In this document: piece by piece, positions 1 to 11,761 of the stretch
How the letters are laid out: every line of letters starts with the position of its first letter
How positions within the stretch are numbered: position 1 is the first letter of the stretch
NCBI GenBank assembly: GCA_026027325.1
Contig: JAMSLZ010000003.1
Location: 1,426,001 to 1,490,000 of the forward strand
Source: Actinomucor elegans
Lineage: Eukaryota; Mucoromycota; Mucoromycetes; Mucorales; Mucoraceae
Length of the DNA stretch: 64,000 bases
Reading direction: 5' to 3'
Notes under the pieces: model-generated
What the model was told of the DNA's origin: nothing
Seen by the model: only the letters and a program-made list of their open reading frames with translations
Databases searched by the model: none
Made by a program: the position numbers and the translations under genes

Positions 1-1287
1 AGGGGTGGAATGGGGATATTTAATGCAAGTAGCCGCGACTTTAAGAGTAAAGCTAGTCTAACAACCTACGCCGAACTTGTAATACAGCGGTTAGGCAAAA
101 GATGCTCTTGGCTCAAGGCTATAGCTAATAATTATGCTTGTTCACTGTACAAGATGTACGGGCTTGTTGCTTCTAGAATCCATAGCCCTGCCAAATTTAC
201 TACTAGAACCAGTTCGACCCAGGGTTCGGCCCTCCTTATAGTTAGGCGCAAGGTTCGCCTCAGAATATCATCACGCAACAATGACATGATGTCGACACTT
301 CAAAGGAGCAAAAGAGTTGCGAATGAAAATCATATATAATACATTTAAGATCAAGCCAAAACCGAAATATTATTAAAGAACACTAAACTTGTCCAGAGCT
401 GAGATAGACAAGAAGCTTTATATACACTTATTTCTCTGCTTGCAAATGTCAATATGTCTTAAGGGTGTATTCATCATGCATAGGTAAACTTGATATAGTC
501 AAACTGATCAACAGCGATTGTATCACTGGCAGTACAAAGTAGATCGATACATGTATTCGTAAGATATACTTTGCATTATTTTATTCACTCCGAATCCAAA
601 TATCTCTAATGGGTTGCTTCTCCATACATAGATTCTATCATTTGTATAACCTGCGCTTATCTTATTCTAATCTGCCAAGAAAAATAGCCTTTTTTTTCCA
701 GTTTATAATGAGTGCAGTTTCTTTGAATACCGTTAACCCGATCAAAGAGTTGGCTTGATTAAGCAAGTGAAATACCGAACACCATCCGATAATCATTGAA
801 GAAATCGATATTTAATTCTTATATAATTAGGCATATGATTCGCTTCTTTTGATTACGGTATTCTTTTATATGTAAGCTTCAAGTAAAAGTATATATCTTT
901 TAGTATAGAGCACAGATCAAATTAATGGAACTGAACCCTTTTATTCTGATATTGTATCTTCATGCGCTAAACAAAGGCATTCTGCGCATCTTGCTTCACA
1001 TATCAGGGCCTACAGTAGAACAAAATAAACAAAGAAGTTATATAAAAAGGAATCCTGTGGGCTTTGCTGTTGATCAAACGGGAGGGGGGGGGGTGATCTG
1101 CTAATTTCATGCGGCCTGAGCTTTTTTTTATATATACTTTAATAGGGAAAAGGATACGCTGTCACAATTTTTAATTCAGTGGCTGGGCCTCGAGATTTTT
1201 TTTCTCTCCATCTAAACTCAAGCTTAAGTTTTTTGGTTCCTTGTGTCTTTGCTCCGCAACCAAAATATAAGCACCTATATACCGTAA
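1..1287. other. Gene-free left end of the window
   Basis: No gene can be supported. The first ~300 bases look richer in G+C than the rest, and both strands are open for long stretches (10-339 on +; about 50-290 on -). That is compatible with the edge of an old mobile element or a truncated exon, but neither translation resembles a family I know. From 340 onward the DNA is AT-rich with no long ORF. A G-run of about 10 lies near 1083-1092, and a pyrimidine-rich stretch (1195-1260) leads into the RLP24 start. Confidence 0.5.
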
Positions 1288-1894
1288 ATGCACATTACTC
1301 GTTGTTATTTCTGTTCTGGACCATGTTATCCTGGTCATGGTACCATGTTTGTTCGTAATGACAGTAAGGTACAGCTTTTTTTACATGATCTTATCTTAGA
1401 GTATTGCATCGATCTAATCAAAAAGCTTAGACTTTCCGTTTCTGTAGATCCAAATGTCACAAGAACTTTAAAATGAAGCGTAATCCTCGTAAGGTTCGCT
1501 GGACCAAGGCTTTCAGAAAGGCCAGTGGAAAGGAAATGGTTATTGTAAGTGTGGCAAGGGAAATATTTGGATATGTAAGTGCAACTACTAACGTTCTGTT
1601 TGATTTTAGGATTCTACCTTTGAATTTGAGAAGCGTCGTAACGTTCCTGTCCGTTACGATCGTAACTTGATGGCTACTACTATCAAGGCTATGAAGCGTG
1701 TACAAGAAATTCGTTCCAAGCGTGAACGTGCATTCTACAAGAACCGTATGGTCGGTAATAAGGACAAGGAGAAGGAGGACGATATCCGTGTTGTGAACCA
1801 AAACATCGAATTGGCTCCTCTCGAATCAAAGAAGAGACTTCAAAGCATCAAAACAGAAAAGGCCAAGGTCGAAAATATGGAAATGGAAGACTAA
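1288..1894 (+). CDS. RLP24: Ribosome biogenesis protein Rlp24 (eL24-like)
   Basis: Three exons: 1288-1368, 1431-1544, 1610-1894, all joined in phase 0 (GTACAG..TTAG and GTAAGT..TTAG introns of 62 and 65 nt). The ~163-residue product starts with the C-x2-C zinc-ribbon half [13 protein letters not shown]. It continues with the second half [10 protein letters not shown] and the basic block [20 protein letters not shown], then a basic/acidic coiled C-terminus. This is the layout of human RSL24D1 and yeast Rlp24. Known role: placeholder for ribosomal protein eL24 on pre-60S particles; it recruits the AAA-ATPase Drg1/Afg2 and is exchanged in the cytoplasm. The KRNPRK-containing middle and the long acidic tail favour Rlp24 over eL24 itself. 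The long ORF on the opposite strand is a shadow. Confidence 0.95.
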
Positions 1895-3716
1895 ATTATA
1901 TATCTCGCAACTACATCAACTAAAAAACCCTCACTACTTTTCAACATTGTCATATCATCATCTCTAAGTTCGTTTATTATTCTTTTCCTTCTTAAAAACT
2001 TTGTATATTTAAAGGGGATTTCACTACAGTAATACTATTTCTTTTTTTCTGCATCTACCTTGTTGTTTTTTTTAAAAAAAAATAATAAATTTTCAAATAA
2101 ATTATAGAAAGAGTGTCTTTAAAGCGATCAAGATGCCTTGGAAGCTATTTTAGTGCAGCCTAATCATAGATGGAAAACGTTCAACCAATAGAGTTCCAAT
2201 TAAAATTGAACGAGCCAATAGGATCTTAATGATACGCTTAGCAAGGAAAGCGTCCATGAATCGAGCTTTTTTGATTCATGATTTCGTTATTAAACCTGGA
2301 ATTTCTTCAAAATCCCTTTGCAGTTAAACAATTGATCTAATAGTTTCAGTAACATGTAATAGTCATTTGATGTTGCATTAAGCCGAGATCGGTTGAGATT
2401 TATTCATCATTAATTTTAGATCATATAAAATGCATTCGTTTCATAACTAATTATTAAAAGTAGAATACTCTTAGAGCTTTAATAAATACTAGCTTCGATA
2501 GCTTCAGTGATGTATTTTGAGCATGTGTTGATCATCAAATTTGGATGAATTGGTTTTTTTCATTCAAATCTAAAATGGAATACAAGTTAATACATGTTAA
2601 GATTTATTTCCATGAATTTCCATGTTCCGATTAGAGTGAATTTTGAATTAAATTCAAGCAACTTGAGTGTTAATCTAGATAGAAAAACATGTTTTTCCGT
2701 TATTGATAGATATGAATTCTGATATACCGTTATATACTAGTATAGTTTGTATAGTATAACATAGTTCTTTACTCAAATCAGTATGATCATTTCCAACTAA
2801 TACAAGATATATCTTTGTTCAATGGAGAAGGGTTCAATACAACATACCCTCTCGTAGCCCTTTTTGATTGAATATCTATAAAGCTAGTTTGAATTTCAAA
2901 TACGCAGTTTAAATGAAATCAAGTTAACATTAGTAGCAAGAAAACCTGCCCAGCTAGTTCAGCAAATGATCAAACAAATCATTAATTTTCAGGTGAAACA
3001 TAGAACAGAATATAGTCTTGAGGGTTAACTTTGCGGTTATATATATATATATATATATAACACAACGCTTATTTGAAAATCATGTAAATGTAAAGCGAGT
3101 TGTAGGTGAACCTTTTTTTTTTCAAAGATGAATTGAAGGCGAATTGCAGGTTAACCTGAAATTCACTCACTCCAATTATTCCTATAATGCAATACAACCC
3201 TTCAATAGGAATCAATAGATCACAGTATTATGCGGCAAGAAGTAAAGGCAGAACTTTGGAGTTTGGATATCTATAGAACGCCAGATAATATTTCGAAAGG
3301 ATTAACGTTGGTGAAAACAAGTACTAAATAACTCTTATTAAATAACACCTTTTTTCTTTACAGTAAAATACTTCTCTTTAGCTTAATGCGGAACGTATAC
3401 CATTGGAAAGGGCATGCAAATACCTACAACTTGCAGTACACAGCTCAATTACCAGCTTGGATATATTACCCTGTATGATGATGATTTCATAAAAATTTCA
3501 ATTTCTGAGGCCCAAATCTTAAAAATAGTTAAGAAAAATTAGCCTGTGCGCAATAATTAACCCGTGGATTCTAGGCCAAGCTTTGGCTCAATGTCGTATC
3601 TGATGAGTTAGCTTATATATAGAATGGATCATTGCATTTTATGGAACATTTATAATTCAAACCGGTTAAAGTTATACATATATATATATATATATTAATC
3701 ATTAGAAAAAAATTAT
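1895..3716. other. Convergent intergenic region with one dispersed-repeat copy
   Basis: This AT-rich spacer lies between the 3' ends of RLP24 (+) and the arrestin gene (-). It holds one copy of the dispersed repeat (2345-2400), a (TA)n run near 3040-3058 and another near 3678-3694. I see no coding signal on either strand. Confidence 0.6.
2345..2400 (+). repeat. Dispersed repeat copy (GATGCGACATTAAATC family)
   Basis: The copy shows the family's second half: AACATG, then ATTTGATGTTGCATTAAG, then CCGAGATCGG. It aligns with the better copies at 27781 and 36577 over about 55 bases. It is noncoding and diverged. Confidence 0.55.
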
Positions 3717-5093
3717 TTATTTATTATATGGAGGCGGTGGGGGTAAAAGTAAACACTCTGCACTAGAATTTCTACTAGAATTCAAACTACTGGGTAGTGA
3801 ATCAACACCGTTGTTTTGTCGAAACATCATACGTTCTTTTACGTCCAATTTATGACTCTTTTTCTTGTAATCCACATAACAAGGACAGATAAAGAATCCT
3901 GCACGTTTCTTGAGCACGTCTTCTTCATCTTCTTCGTCAATAGCAGCATCTGTCATGGACTCTTGATAAGTGGGTAGAGTGGTGTAGTCTTCCTTCAAAC
4001 GACAATCAAGAATAGTGATGGGTGTTTCAAGATGAATATGTGTTCTTTCGATCGTGTTGACCGTTTCGGCACCGGAAGAACTGGATTGCTCTGCGGTAGA
4101 GGGTACCGAAAGTTCAATATCGATTTTCAAGTTGTGCAAAAAGTTCATTTCTTTGAAATAGGTTGTGTGATTGAGCGTCAGACAGTTGGGAAGTGTAAAT
4201 AGAAATTTATATTGGAAAGGGTTTGAGCCAAGGGGAATATGCGCGTTTTTGGCGCAGAGAGCTCTGCGAATGTGAGGTAGTGGTATATCAGATGAGGGAA
4301 TCAAGGCCTGTCTCATCTGTTCAGAGTCGGCCAAATTAGTGACGGAAGCGAGCTGTAGTTTAAAGTCATGTAATTCAGCTCTGCGTGCGCTGTATTCGGG
4401 CACTTGGTATAAGCGCTTTTCGGTTAAAGTGATACTCATGGATTCTAGCTTGACGTTTTTCATTTGAGTGGTAAGGATGATGGATATTGGGAACTGTGTA
4501 CCTGAAGATACAATTGATTTTTCGATATAGATTGTAGCGTCACAGGCTTCTGTCTTTCTTTCCGCAACGATGGAAGTAGTGGGTAGTGCATAGGAGGTCA
4601 AGACATCATCAGACCATGCCAAGGTACGAAGCAATAAAATGTTTCGGCGACACTTTAGGTTGGGTGTGCTCATACCAGGACGTTGTACGGTGGCGGAAAC
4701 GTAATAGTAGACTTGAGCCATTTCATCTTCAATGGTTTCAACCATGCGGTTTGGTATCAAGAATTCAAATGGCCAACGATTTAGACCAGCAGGCAGTACT
4801 TGATCATCTTCGGGTCGACAGTCTAATATAATGTTTTGGTCTAAAATTGTCTTTTCGTGGTACACTTTGGCTCCACGAGAGCCCAGACCTTCTGGCCAAA
4901 GCATATTAGATTTTCCAACAAGGTTGACAATGACTTGACTAGCGCTCATGGGTTTTGACAACAAGAGTTCGATTTCTCCTCTCAAGACTTGGGTTGTAGG
5001 ATCAGAGGGTGGGCCTCTTAGAAGAACAACGGGTTCTGCTAACTCGATCGACAGCTGTCTATGACCAGTAAAGAAAGGAACAGCAATAGGCAT
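3717..5093 (-). CDS. Alpha-arrestin (ART/Rod1-like ubiquitin-ligase adaptor)
   Basis: Single-exon gene of 458 residues. Residues ~10-165 read as an arrestin N-like beta-sandwich (start MPIAVPFFTGHRQLSIEL; RGEIELLLSKP; WPFEFLIPNRMVETIEDE followed by VYYYVSATV, typical of arrestins). Residues ~180-385 form the arrestin C half. The tail carries LPTY (373-376) and, at the very end, PPPY (453-456); these are the L/PPxY motifs by which alpha-arrestins bind WW domains of Nedd4/Rsp5 ligases. Expected role: bringing the ligase to plasma-membrane transporters or receptors for endocytosis. An acidic run (EEDEED) precedes a Cys-containing segment. A GA-rich (GAAAAA)n tract lies directly upstream of the start. 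The closest yeast paralogue cannot be chosen from sequence alone. Confidence 0.88.
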   Translation of the reverse strand: MPIAVPFFTGHRQLSIELAEPVVLLRGPPSDPTTQVLRGEIELLLSKPMSASQVIVNLVGKSNMLWPEGLGSRGAKVYHEKTILDQNIILDCRPEDDQVLPAGLNRWPFEFLIPNRMVETIEDEMAQVYYYVSATVQRPGMSTPNLKCRRNILLLRTLAWSDDVLTSYALPTTSIVAERKTEACDATIYIEKSIVSSGTQFPISIILTTQMKNVKLESMSITLTEKRLYQVPEYSARRAELHDFKLQLASVTNLADSEQMRQALIPSSDIPLPHIRRALCAKNAHIPLGSNPFQYKFLFTLPNCLTLNHTTYFKEMNFLHNLKIDIELSVPSTAEQSSSSGAETVNTIERTHIHLETPITILDCRLKEDYTTLPTYQESMTDAAIDEEDEEDVLKKRAGFFICPCYVDYKKKSHKLDVKERMMFRQNNGVDSLPSSLNSSRNSSAECLLLPPPPPYNK

Positions 5094-6031
5094 TTTATTT
5101 TACATGAATAAAGAAAAAGAAAAAGAAAAAGAAAAAGAAGAAGAGAAGCAAGAATAGGCTGAGGTAAGAATGTCAAGTAAAGTTAGTCAATACTCAGTCG
5201 ATCTTGTCCAGTTGAATTAAGTCGGAACGGATCGCCTGTCAATACAGAGAGCTTTTAATAGACACTAAACTTAACTACTAATTAACAAATACTTATTTCA
5301 ATGTTAGCAAGTAACTAGGAAGACTTATACAACGTGTTCTGGCAAATACTATATACATTCAGGGTTCAACTGTCAAACGCAAGGACCCAATGAAAATTTT
5401 TCTTTAAGCATCTATTGTATCTGTTATTGGCTGATATTGTGGGAAGTTTGTAGCACTTTTTTTTTTTTACAAGATGGACCAAACTTTATCGGATACACAT
5501 AACGCCATACTGGAATAAAATTGTTTCGAGATATCGGACGAGAAAATTGTTGGAAAAATAAATGTTACACTTGTTGTCCACGTTTCTGCACTGGAGAACG
5601 AGGAAATAAATGTGCTTGTACTACGTTTTCGGTATATAGTAAAGATATAGATCAAGAGAATGCTTGTTGTATTTGACCACGGAAAGCCTATATACAAAGA
5701 TCAAAGTGCGCAAACTCACTCGGAAAGGGTTTCAATTCGGTATTTGAACGTTATTTAAAACCATTATAGATGTGATAAGATATATTGTAAAGCAACCCAA
5801 CCACTGAAAAAGTAAAACTAACCATTTTCATGACATCAGGTTCTGTGTATTTACTCCACTTTGTAACTTTTCGTTTTCAAGACACACGTACTCCTTTTAG
5901 TTTCATTCTACTCAACACCAGCTGTTATTTTACGGTAAGAATCGGAATTATATCCCTAAATTTCCAGTCTTTTATTTTGAGATAGCACATGAAAAGCGCG
6001 CCTTTTTACCCGAATATCAGACAGTCTTTTA
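5094..6031. other. Upstream region of the arrestin gene
   Basis: Spacer between two minus-strand genes. It starts with a (GAAAAA)n purine tract next to the arrestin start. It contains one notable + strand open segment rich in cysteine (5503-5676, listed separately). The rest is AT-rich with no other recognisable content. Confidence 0.5.
5503..5676 (+). other. Cysteine-rich open segment without a start codon
   Basis: This frame translates to a ~57-residue segment with ten cysteines: NCWKNKCYTCCPRFC, then NKCACTTF, then NACCI before TGA. There is no ATG. The same frame upstream (about 5311-5499) is open and carries further cysteines, but is cut from this segment by one TAA at 5500. It could be an exon of a small secreted Cys-rich protein, a decayed copy of one, or chance. 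No family is recognised. Confidence 0.25.
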
Positions 6032-7837
6032 TTAAGCAGTACTGTATTTACATTCAACTACCCTTCTACCAAGCAAATCAACAGCCCATTTTACAGCATC
6101 ATGACCAATTTTTTGACAGTTATTCAATATCAACTTTTCCAAGGATCCTTGGTGAGCCTTTACCACCTTGAGTAAACCAACACCCGTCACACTATTGCAA
6201 TGCGAAATATCCAACCTTCTCAGTTTTTTAGTACCCTCTAAGTCACTTAGAACACCATCCGTCACATCCATAATACGCGACATAGATAGTGCTTCAATTG
6301 TAGGACAAGAAGTGATGATCGAATGTAAATCCCATTCCTCTAGAGCAATATAAGCATTGATGCTCAACGTTTCTATGCATGGCAACCCCGGAGAAATTGC
6401 AAGCCTAGACAAACTATTATCCAGTGACTGACAGTTTGTGATAACCAAATGCTTCAAGCTCTTATAATATTTGTGGACCATGAATTCTAAAAGCTGTTTT
6501 GTGAACGAAAGATCGCTATCAATACTAAAAGTATCCAGTCCTAACGAGCGAGCAGTTGTCTTGAGTCCAAAGGATGACCATTGAGTTTTGTATTGAAGGC
6601 TTTCTCCGAGCGTATAGTGCAGTTTCTCCAGTTGAAGAAAGCTAGATCTGGCCAATAACTCTGCAAACTCGTTGAAATGGACGTTTCTTGAGTAAAAGTC
6701 GAGACACGTCAATGATTTACATCGTTCAAGGAACCAAAGTCCATCTGTACTATCATTGATAGTGGCTCGGATATGTGTCAAATGAAGAGGTTGATTTAAT
6801 ATGTCATCTTTCTTGAGCCGTAACTCATTCAAAGATCCAGATTCCAAACCAATTATAGATAGATGAGTCAACTGTGTATTCGCTGGTAGTAACTCTCCAA
6901 TAATTCTACACATGTCTACGTCTGACTCATCCAATCTTAAGCTCCAGACATGTTTTCCAACCAATCTAAGCATTCGAAGCAGTATTGCCATTGGAATTTC
7001 GCAGCGTAATAGATCTATATGATAGCGTTAACACCATGCTTCTTCTAGATCATTCAAAGCCCTACCTAACATTTCAATGTATTGGCAATTCTCGTCTATC
7101 AATAACTGCAGTATCTTCTTCATTGTATTTAAATTGGCGTTTGCCACTGCAAATCGTCTTACATGTCGACCTTTGGCGTAGCCCAAATATTTTTTAATGG
7201 TATTCAAAGGCACTTTTCGATCTCCAAAGTCTAAATCACGCCACATGCCTGACCAGCTCAATGCAAAATTACGCCAACGCTTACATACACCTGTACACTG
7301 AACGCGTCGATCAAAAGACAGCATAGAAAAGATGAGCGAAGTAACATCATAAGGTAAAACTTTCATAAAATCGCGTATAGGTGGAGGGTTGGCTTTCTTT
7401 TTCACTTGTGTCTGCATAAGTGCAATTTGCTGGTATCTTGAATCAGAAGGATCCACTTTTGTTAAAGCGCGTTTATAAACATTCATTGCAGTATCGTATT
7501 TCTGTTGAAGTGCTAATACTTTGCCAGCACGTAAATAGCCTCTGGATTCAGTAGGTGCTATTTGAATTATACTCTTGGCATCACGAAGTGCAAGATCAAG
7601 TTGATCTATTTTTTCATATGAAGCAGCTCGACAGTCTAACAAGGTTGGATGCGCTGGATTCAATGCTAAAGCACGAGTGAATAACGCGATTGATTCTTTG
7701 AATTTTTTTTGTGCAAATGCTTCACGCGCGTCTGAAAACACTCGTTTCCATAGTTCTGATTCATTCTTGGTAGTTGTTGTTATTTTCGCTTGTTTAATCT
7801 TGTTTGATCCCTCAGATGTCTGTTTCCGTTTAAACAT
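6032..7837 (-). CDS. TPR / F-box / leucine-rich-repeat protein (Dia2/Pof3-like)
   Basis: Two exons, 7837-7066 and 7014-6032, join across a 51-nt intron (GTAGGG..GTTAAC..ATAG) in phase 1, giving ~584 residues. Order of parts: a basic N-terminus; two to three TPR repeats (~28-140, e.g. ALFTRALALNPAHPTLLDCR); an F-box (~157-203, FMKVLPYDVTSLIFSMLSF); then leucine-rich repeats to the C-terminus (SLRLDES, LRRLDISHCNSVTGVGL, LEKLILNNCQKIG). TPR, F-box and LRR in this order are characteristic of S. cerevisiae Dia2 and S. pombe Pof3. These are SCF ubiquitin-ligase receptors involved in replisome disassembly and genome stability. An in-frame ATG at 7945 would add 36 residues; I chose 7837 because the extension has no family character. 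Confidence 0.85.
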
Positions 7838-8195
7838 TTTGCGTATAATGAATTCAACAAAAGAGGTCCCCTTAAACCATAGCTCATCCTCTCTAACGAA
7901 ATATTTTCGGAGAAAGTTTTTTTTGTTGTTGTTGACCAGTAACATTCTCGCGCATATAATGGAGTTTATTTAATGCAAACATGTTTATATTGAGCCTTAT
8001 GATTGCTATACCATATATCTACGTAAAGTTTGTTACAAATGAATAGTTTGAGCGCAGATTACTTAACAAATACGGTATTTAACTGAGCCCAGTTGAAGCT
8101 CTCGGAAACCAGTAAAAATGATATGATGTTGCACCGTTAATAATGGAAAAGAATGACATGTTTACTATTACACTTTATTCAAAGAATAATTATAG

Positions 8196-8262
8196 TAGAT
8201 GCAACAACTTATTCTGAATATAAGGTAACGATCAGATGCGAGATTTGTCCATGATTTATCGA
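8196..8262 (+). repeat. Dispersed repeat copy
   Basis: GTAGATGCAACAACTTATTC is followed by TGAATATAAGG and ATCAGATGCGAGATTTG. It matches both halves of the repeat family seen elsewhere in the window. Confidence 0.55.
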
Positions 8263-9082
8263 AAGATCTACAGATCTAGTTAAACTTGAATTACGCGAGT
8301 TATATTTTACTAAGAACATCCTGGAATCGCAAATCAATATGCTGATAATATATTTAGAAATTGACTGTTGTGATACACCAAAAAATATATATCTGGAGCT
8401 CTCCTCCTGCCTTCCAACCTTATTTAATCTGTGTATGAAGCGATTCTTATGGAAATGACGGCAAAAGTAGTAATAATTATATTATCGAGATACTGAATTT
8501 AGTACTACTTTTGACATAGTGATATGGAAAGCATGCACAAACTATCGCAGCCTCAATATTAAAGTAGAAGCTCCAGCAAGTCGTGTTGTTATTTGATTGA
8601 CTATCACTCAACATATTCTGTAATTGATGAATCGTCAGATGTTGTATTTGGAAAGTCTTTGTATATATAGCCCTAAAAAAAACTCTCCATGTATGTAAAT
8701 TATTATGAGATATTAAAGAATTTCATTCAGCATGTAGCTGGTAAACGCTGAAGACTAATCAACTTCACGGAGTAACGATAAATAATAACATAGATCATTC
8801 AATCATAATAAGTCAATCGTGTTTATCTCTTTAAGGTAAGTAAGAGTTAACACCCACTGTATCTTTTTTTTTTTTTCATTATATTCCAATTAGAATGACA
8901 ATCTAATAGATGCGACAGTCCATTCACAGCATAAACTGTGAATTAGAAGTGATGTTTGACCAAGAGCGGCTACGAGATCTAGAGGCAAACAATGAAATTT
9001 AAAAACACATATATAATTATAACTGCAACTCCTACTAATCAAATGTTACGTATTCGGCGCATTGTAATGGAACAAAAACTTT

Positions 9083-9130
9083 GGTAGATGTAATAATTTA
9101 TTTTGAGTATAAACTACTAATCATAATGAA
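9083..9130 (+). repeat. Dispersed repeat copy (first half)
   Basis: It reads GTAGATGTAATAATTTATTT, then TGAGTATAAACTACTAATCA. It is preceded by ACTTTGG, as in other copies. The second half is poorly preserved. Confidence 0.45.
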
Positions 9131-9620
9131 TAGCTGTATCTGCGAAAGCCATTGCTTATCTGAAATACAATTAATATACCTTGCTTGTCTCTATTTAACC
9201 ATGAATTATTAGATATATTTCATATAAACAACGTTTAGATCTTATTCAAATGTCCCATATAACAAGAAATCTATGCTTAGAGCAAGTCTTTGCATCCATT
9301 TGAATTTTTGTTTAATTATTACCCGATGAATGTATCCATTGAATATCTCGTTCATTTGAGTATCGAAGGCGGGCTTCAAACAAATTTGATTTCAGTTCTA
9401 GAAGCCTTGTCAAACAAGTTTAATTACTACTTCTTCTAGTACCTTGAAAACCGTATACATAATAAAGTAGACGCTCGTACTACTTGTCTTTGTATTCACG
9501 CATTACGTTCTATGTTCAAATTTGCTAAGTCACTCTTTGGTATATTATACATTATATTGATTCAAACAATCAACTAAATGGGAACGGGTTAACATAGAAT
9601 CAGCATCTAATTCATTGAGA

Positions 9621-11649
9621 ATGGCGTCCAAATCTTCACCTGTCAATGCAGTCTCGAGAGAATCGGCCGAGAGCACATTTATTCATCGAGTCAAGATTGT
9701 CAATTTACCTGCTCACGAGATTGGATCTATAAAAAAGCTACTTCAAACGTATGATCTACACCGATTTAAAAAGGCACCTAAATGGGATTACGCCTACATG
9801 AACTTTGAGGTATGCAATAGCAATATAGCATGGAATCATCTGTATATTAAGCGCTTTTGTAGACTGAAGAAGCGGCTCGATCCGCTATGACGAAATTGCA
9901 AGGTGTCGAGTTCAAAAAACGTATCCTGTCTACAGAGTATTCCAAAATATCTGAAAAGACGTTTCGAGAAAGGTTCGAAGTCAAAAAAAAGAAACAAATA
10001 AAGGAATTGAGTTCAGAGTTGGATACGAGAACACCAGCTGAAAAACTGGCAGATCAAGTTACTCCATTATACAAGTAAGGATGGTCATATTACTGTATGG
10101 CGTCACTACTAACCAGCATCAATAGAGTTCCTTACGAAGAACAAATTGCAAAAAAACACAAGCTGGGATTTCGATATTTGAATACGCTTAGAAAAAAGTT
10201 GAATGTGCTTCCCGAGATCAGCGAAGCTGGAAGAGCTCAGATTGCATGGACAAATTCAATGTAAGCAAGCCTTGAAAAAAACCTTTTTTTTTTGGCGATA
10301 ATTTAATGTTATGGTAGAGACGGTCTGGATTGTGAAATATTAGATACGATACGATCGCCTACAATCAATGGTTATAGAACTAAATGTGAATTCACGATTG
10401 GTAAAAACCTGGAAGGAGCTAAAACCGTAGGGTTTCTATTGGGTTTATACCGTGATGGTGTTACAGCTGTGCTTGATCCTGATGAATGTCTGCATATACC
10501 CGAGAAAGCGAAACAGGTTGCCAAAGCAATGGAGGTATTTTTCGTTATAGGCTGTAGTAGTAGTAGTAGTAGAAATCTAAAGAGTTGGCTATAGATTTAT
10601 GTAAGAAATTCTGAACACGATGTATACGATAGAGTGGACAAAATAGGCGTATGGAGATCCATTATGACCAAAACACAAAGAACAGGCGATGGTATTTTGC
10701 TATAGATACCCATAAAAATCTCGTGATTAATAGTTAAATAGTAATGATACTGATCCAGATGAACACAACGAGTTTAACAGACAAACAAGTAACAGAGGAA
10801 AAGAAAAGGCTGGTTGACTATTGGAATAGACTCAAAGCCCAAGGACAGATAAATGCAACTACTCTGATGCTTCAAATATGGAATGGTGACTCTAATGGTA
10901 TCACAGATAAAGGTGAGACGGAAGTTTTGACAGGTGATGGTTATGTATACGAAGAGATTCTTGGCTGCAGATTCCGTATATCCAATAGCGCGTTTTTTCA
11001 AGTGAACACCCCAGCTACTGAACTACTGTATGCCAAATGCGCTGAATGGTGTAATATCAATAAAAACAAGAAAACGACGTTGTTGGACCTTTGCTGTGGT
11101 ACAGGAACCATTGGTATTACAATGGCTAAGTCTGTAGAAAGGGTGATTGGTATCGAAATGATTCCAGAAGCGATTGTAGATGCCAAGGCCAACGCATTGA
11201 TGAATAGTAACTATTGTCCAAACAAAAAGCATAGTTGATGGACTAACACTAGTAGATATCAATAATATACAATATCATGCTAGCAAGGTCGAAGAAAAGA
11301 TTGATGTAGTAGCCAATGAAAAGAACGAAGAGGTAGTGGCTATTCTAGATCCGCCTAGAAATGGAGTTCATAGTACAGTAATCCGTGCAGTCAGAGAATC
11401 AGAGCAAATCCAAAAGGTGATATTTATTAGCTGTGATGCCAAACAAGCTATGCAGAACTTTATTGGGTAGTATAGCGCACGCGCTTCAATGTTACATTGC
11501 AACTGAATTTTTGTTATAGTTTATGTAGGCCAACTTCAAATCGATTCAAAGGTCTACCTTTCAAGCCTTCTCGAGCAGTTTCTATTGATTTGTTTCCACA
11601 TACAGACCATTTTGAACTGATGATAGAGTTTGTTCGTATCAAAGCCTGA
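9621..11649 (+). CDS. TRM2: tRNA (uracil-5-)-methyltransferase, TRM2/TRMT2A type
   Basis: Eight exons: 9621-9809, 9863-10074, 10126-10260, 10318-10534, 10595-10691, 10742-11206, 11256-11466, 11520-11649. All phases agree; 551 residues. The N-terminus (~21-75) is an RRM-like domain (HRVKIVNLP...YAYMNFE), as in animal TRMT2A. The rest is the SAM-dependent RNA m5U methyltransferase fold: PTINGYRTKCEFTIGKN, the SAM site LLDLCCGTGTIGI, ILDPPRNGVH, and the catalytic-Cys region VIFISCDAKQAMQNFIG followed by CRPTSNRF. The C-terminus, VSIDLFPHTDHFELMIEFVR, matches the family end. Known reaction: S-adenosylmethionine-dependent formation of ribothymidine at position 54 of tRNAs. The RRM favours TRMT2A-like cytosolic/nuclear tRNA modification. 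Apparently intact. Confidence 0.93.
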
Positions 11650-11761
11650 TACACGAGAAATTTAAATTATTATTCACGTCATCCGGTCAAATAAATATTT
11701 ATTTTCTATATGGTCTTTTTCTGCCGTTTTCTTTTTTTGCTTTTCTCTACCCCTATACACT

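Larger units (their letters stand above)
7838..9620. other. Divergent intergenic region with two repeat copies
   Basis: The region separates the start of the F-box gene (-) from TRM2 (+). It is AT-rich with no coding signal. It holds dispersed-repeat copies at 8196-8262 and 9083-9130, and possibly a much-decayed one around 8600-8655. Confidence 0.55.
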
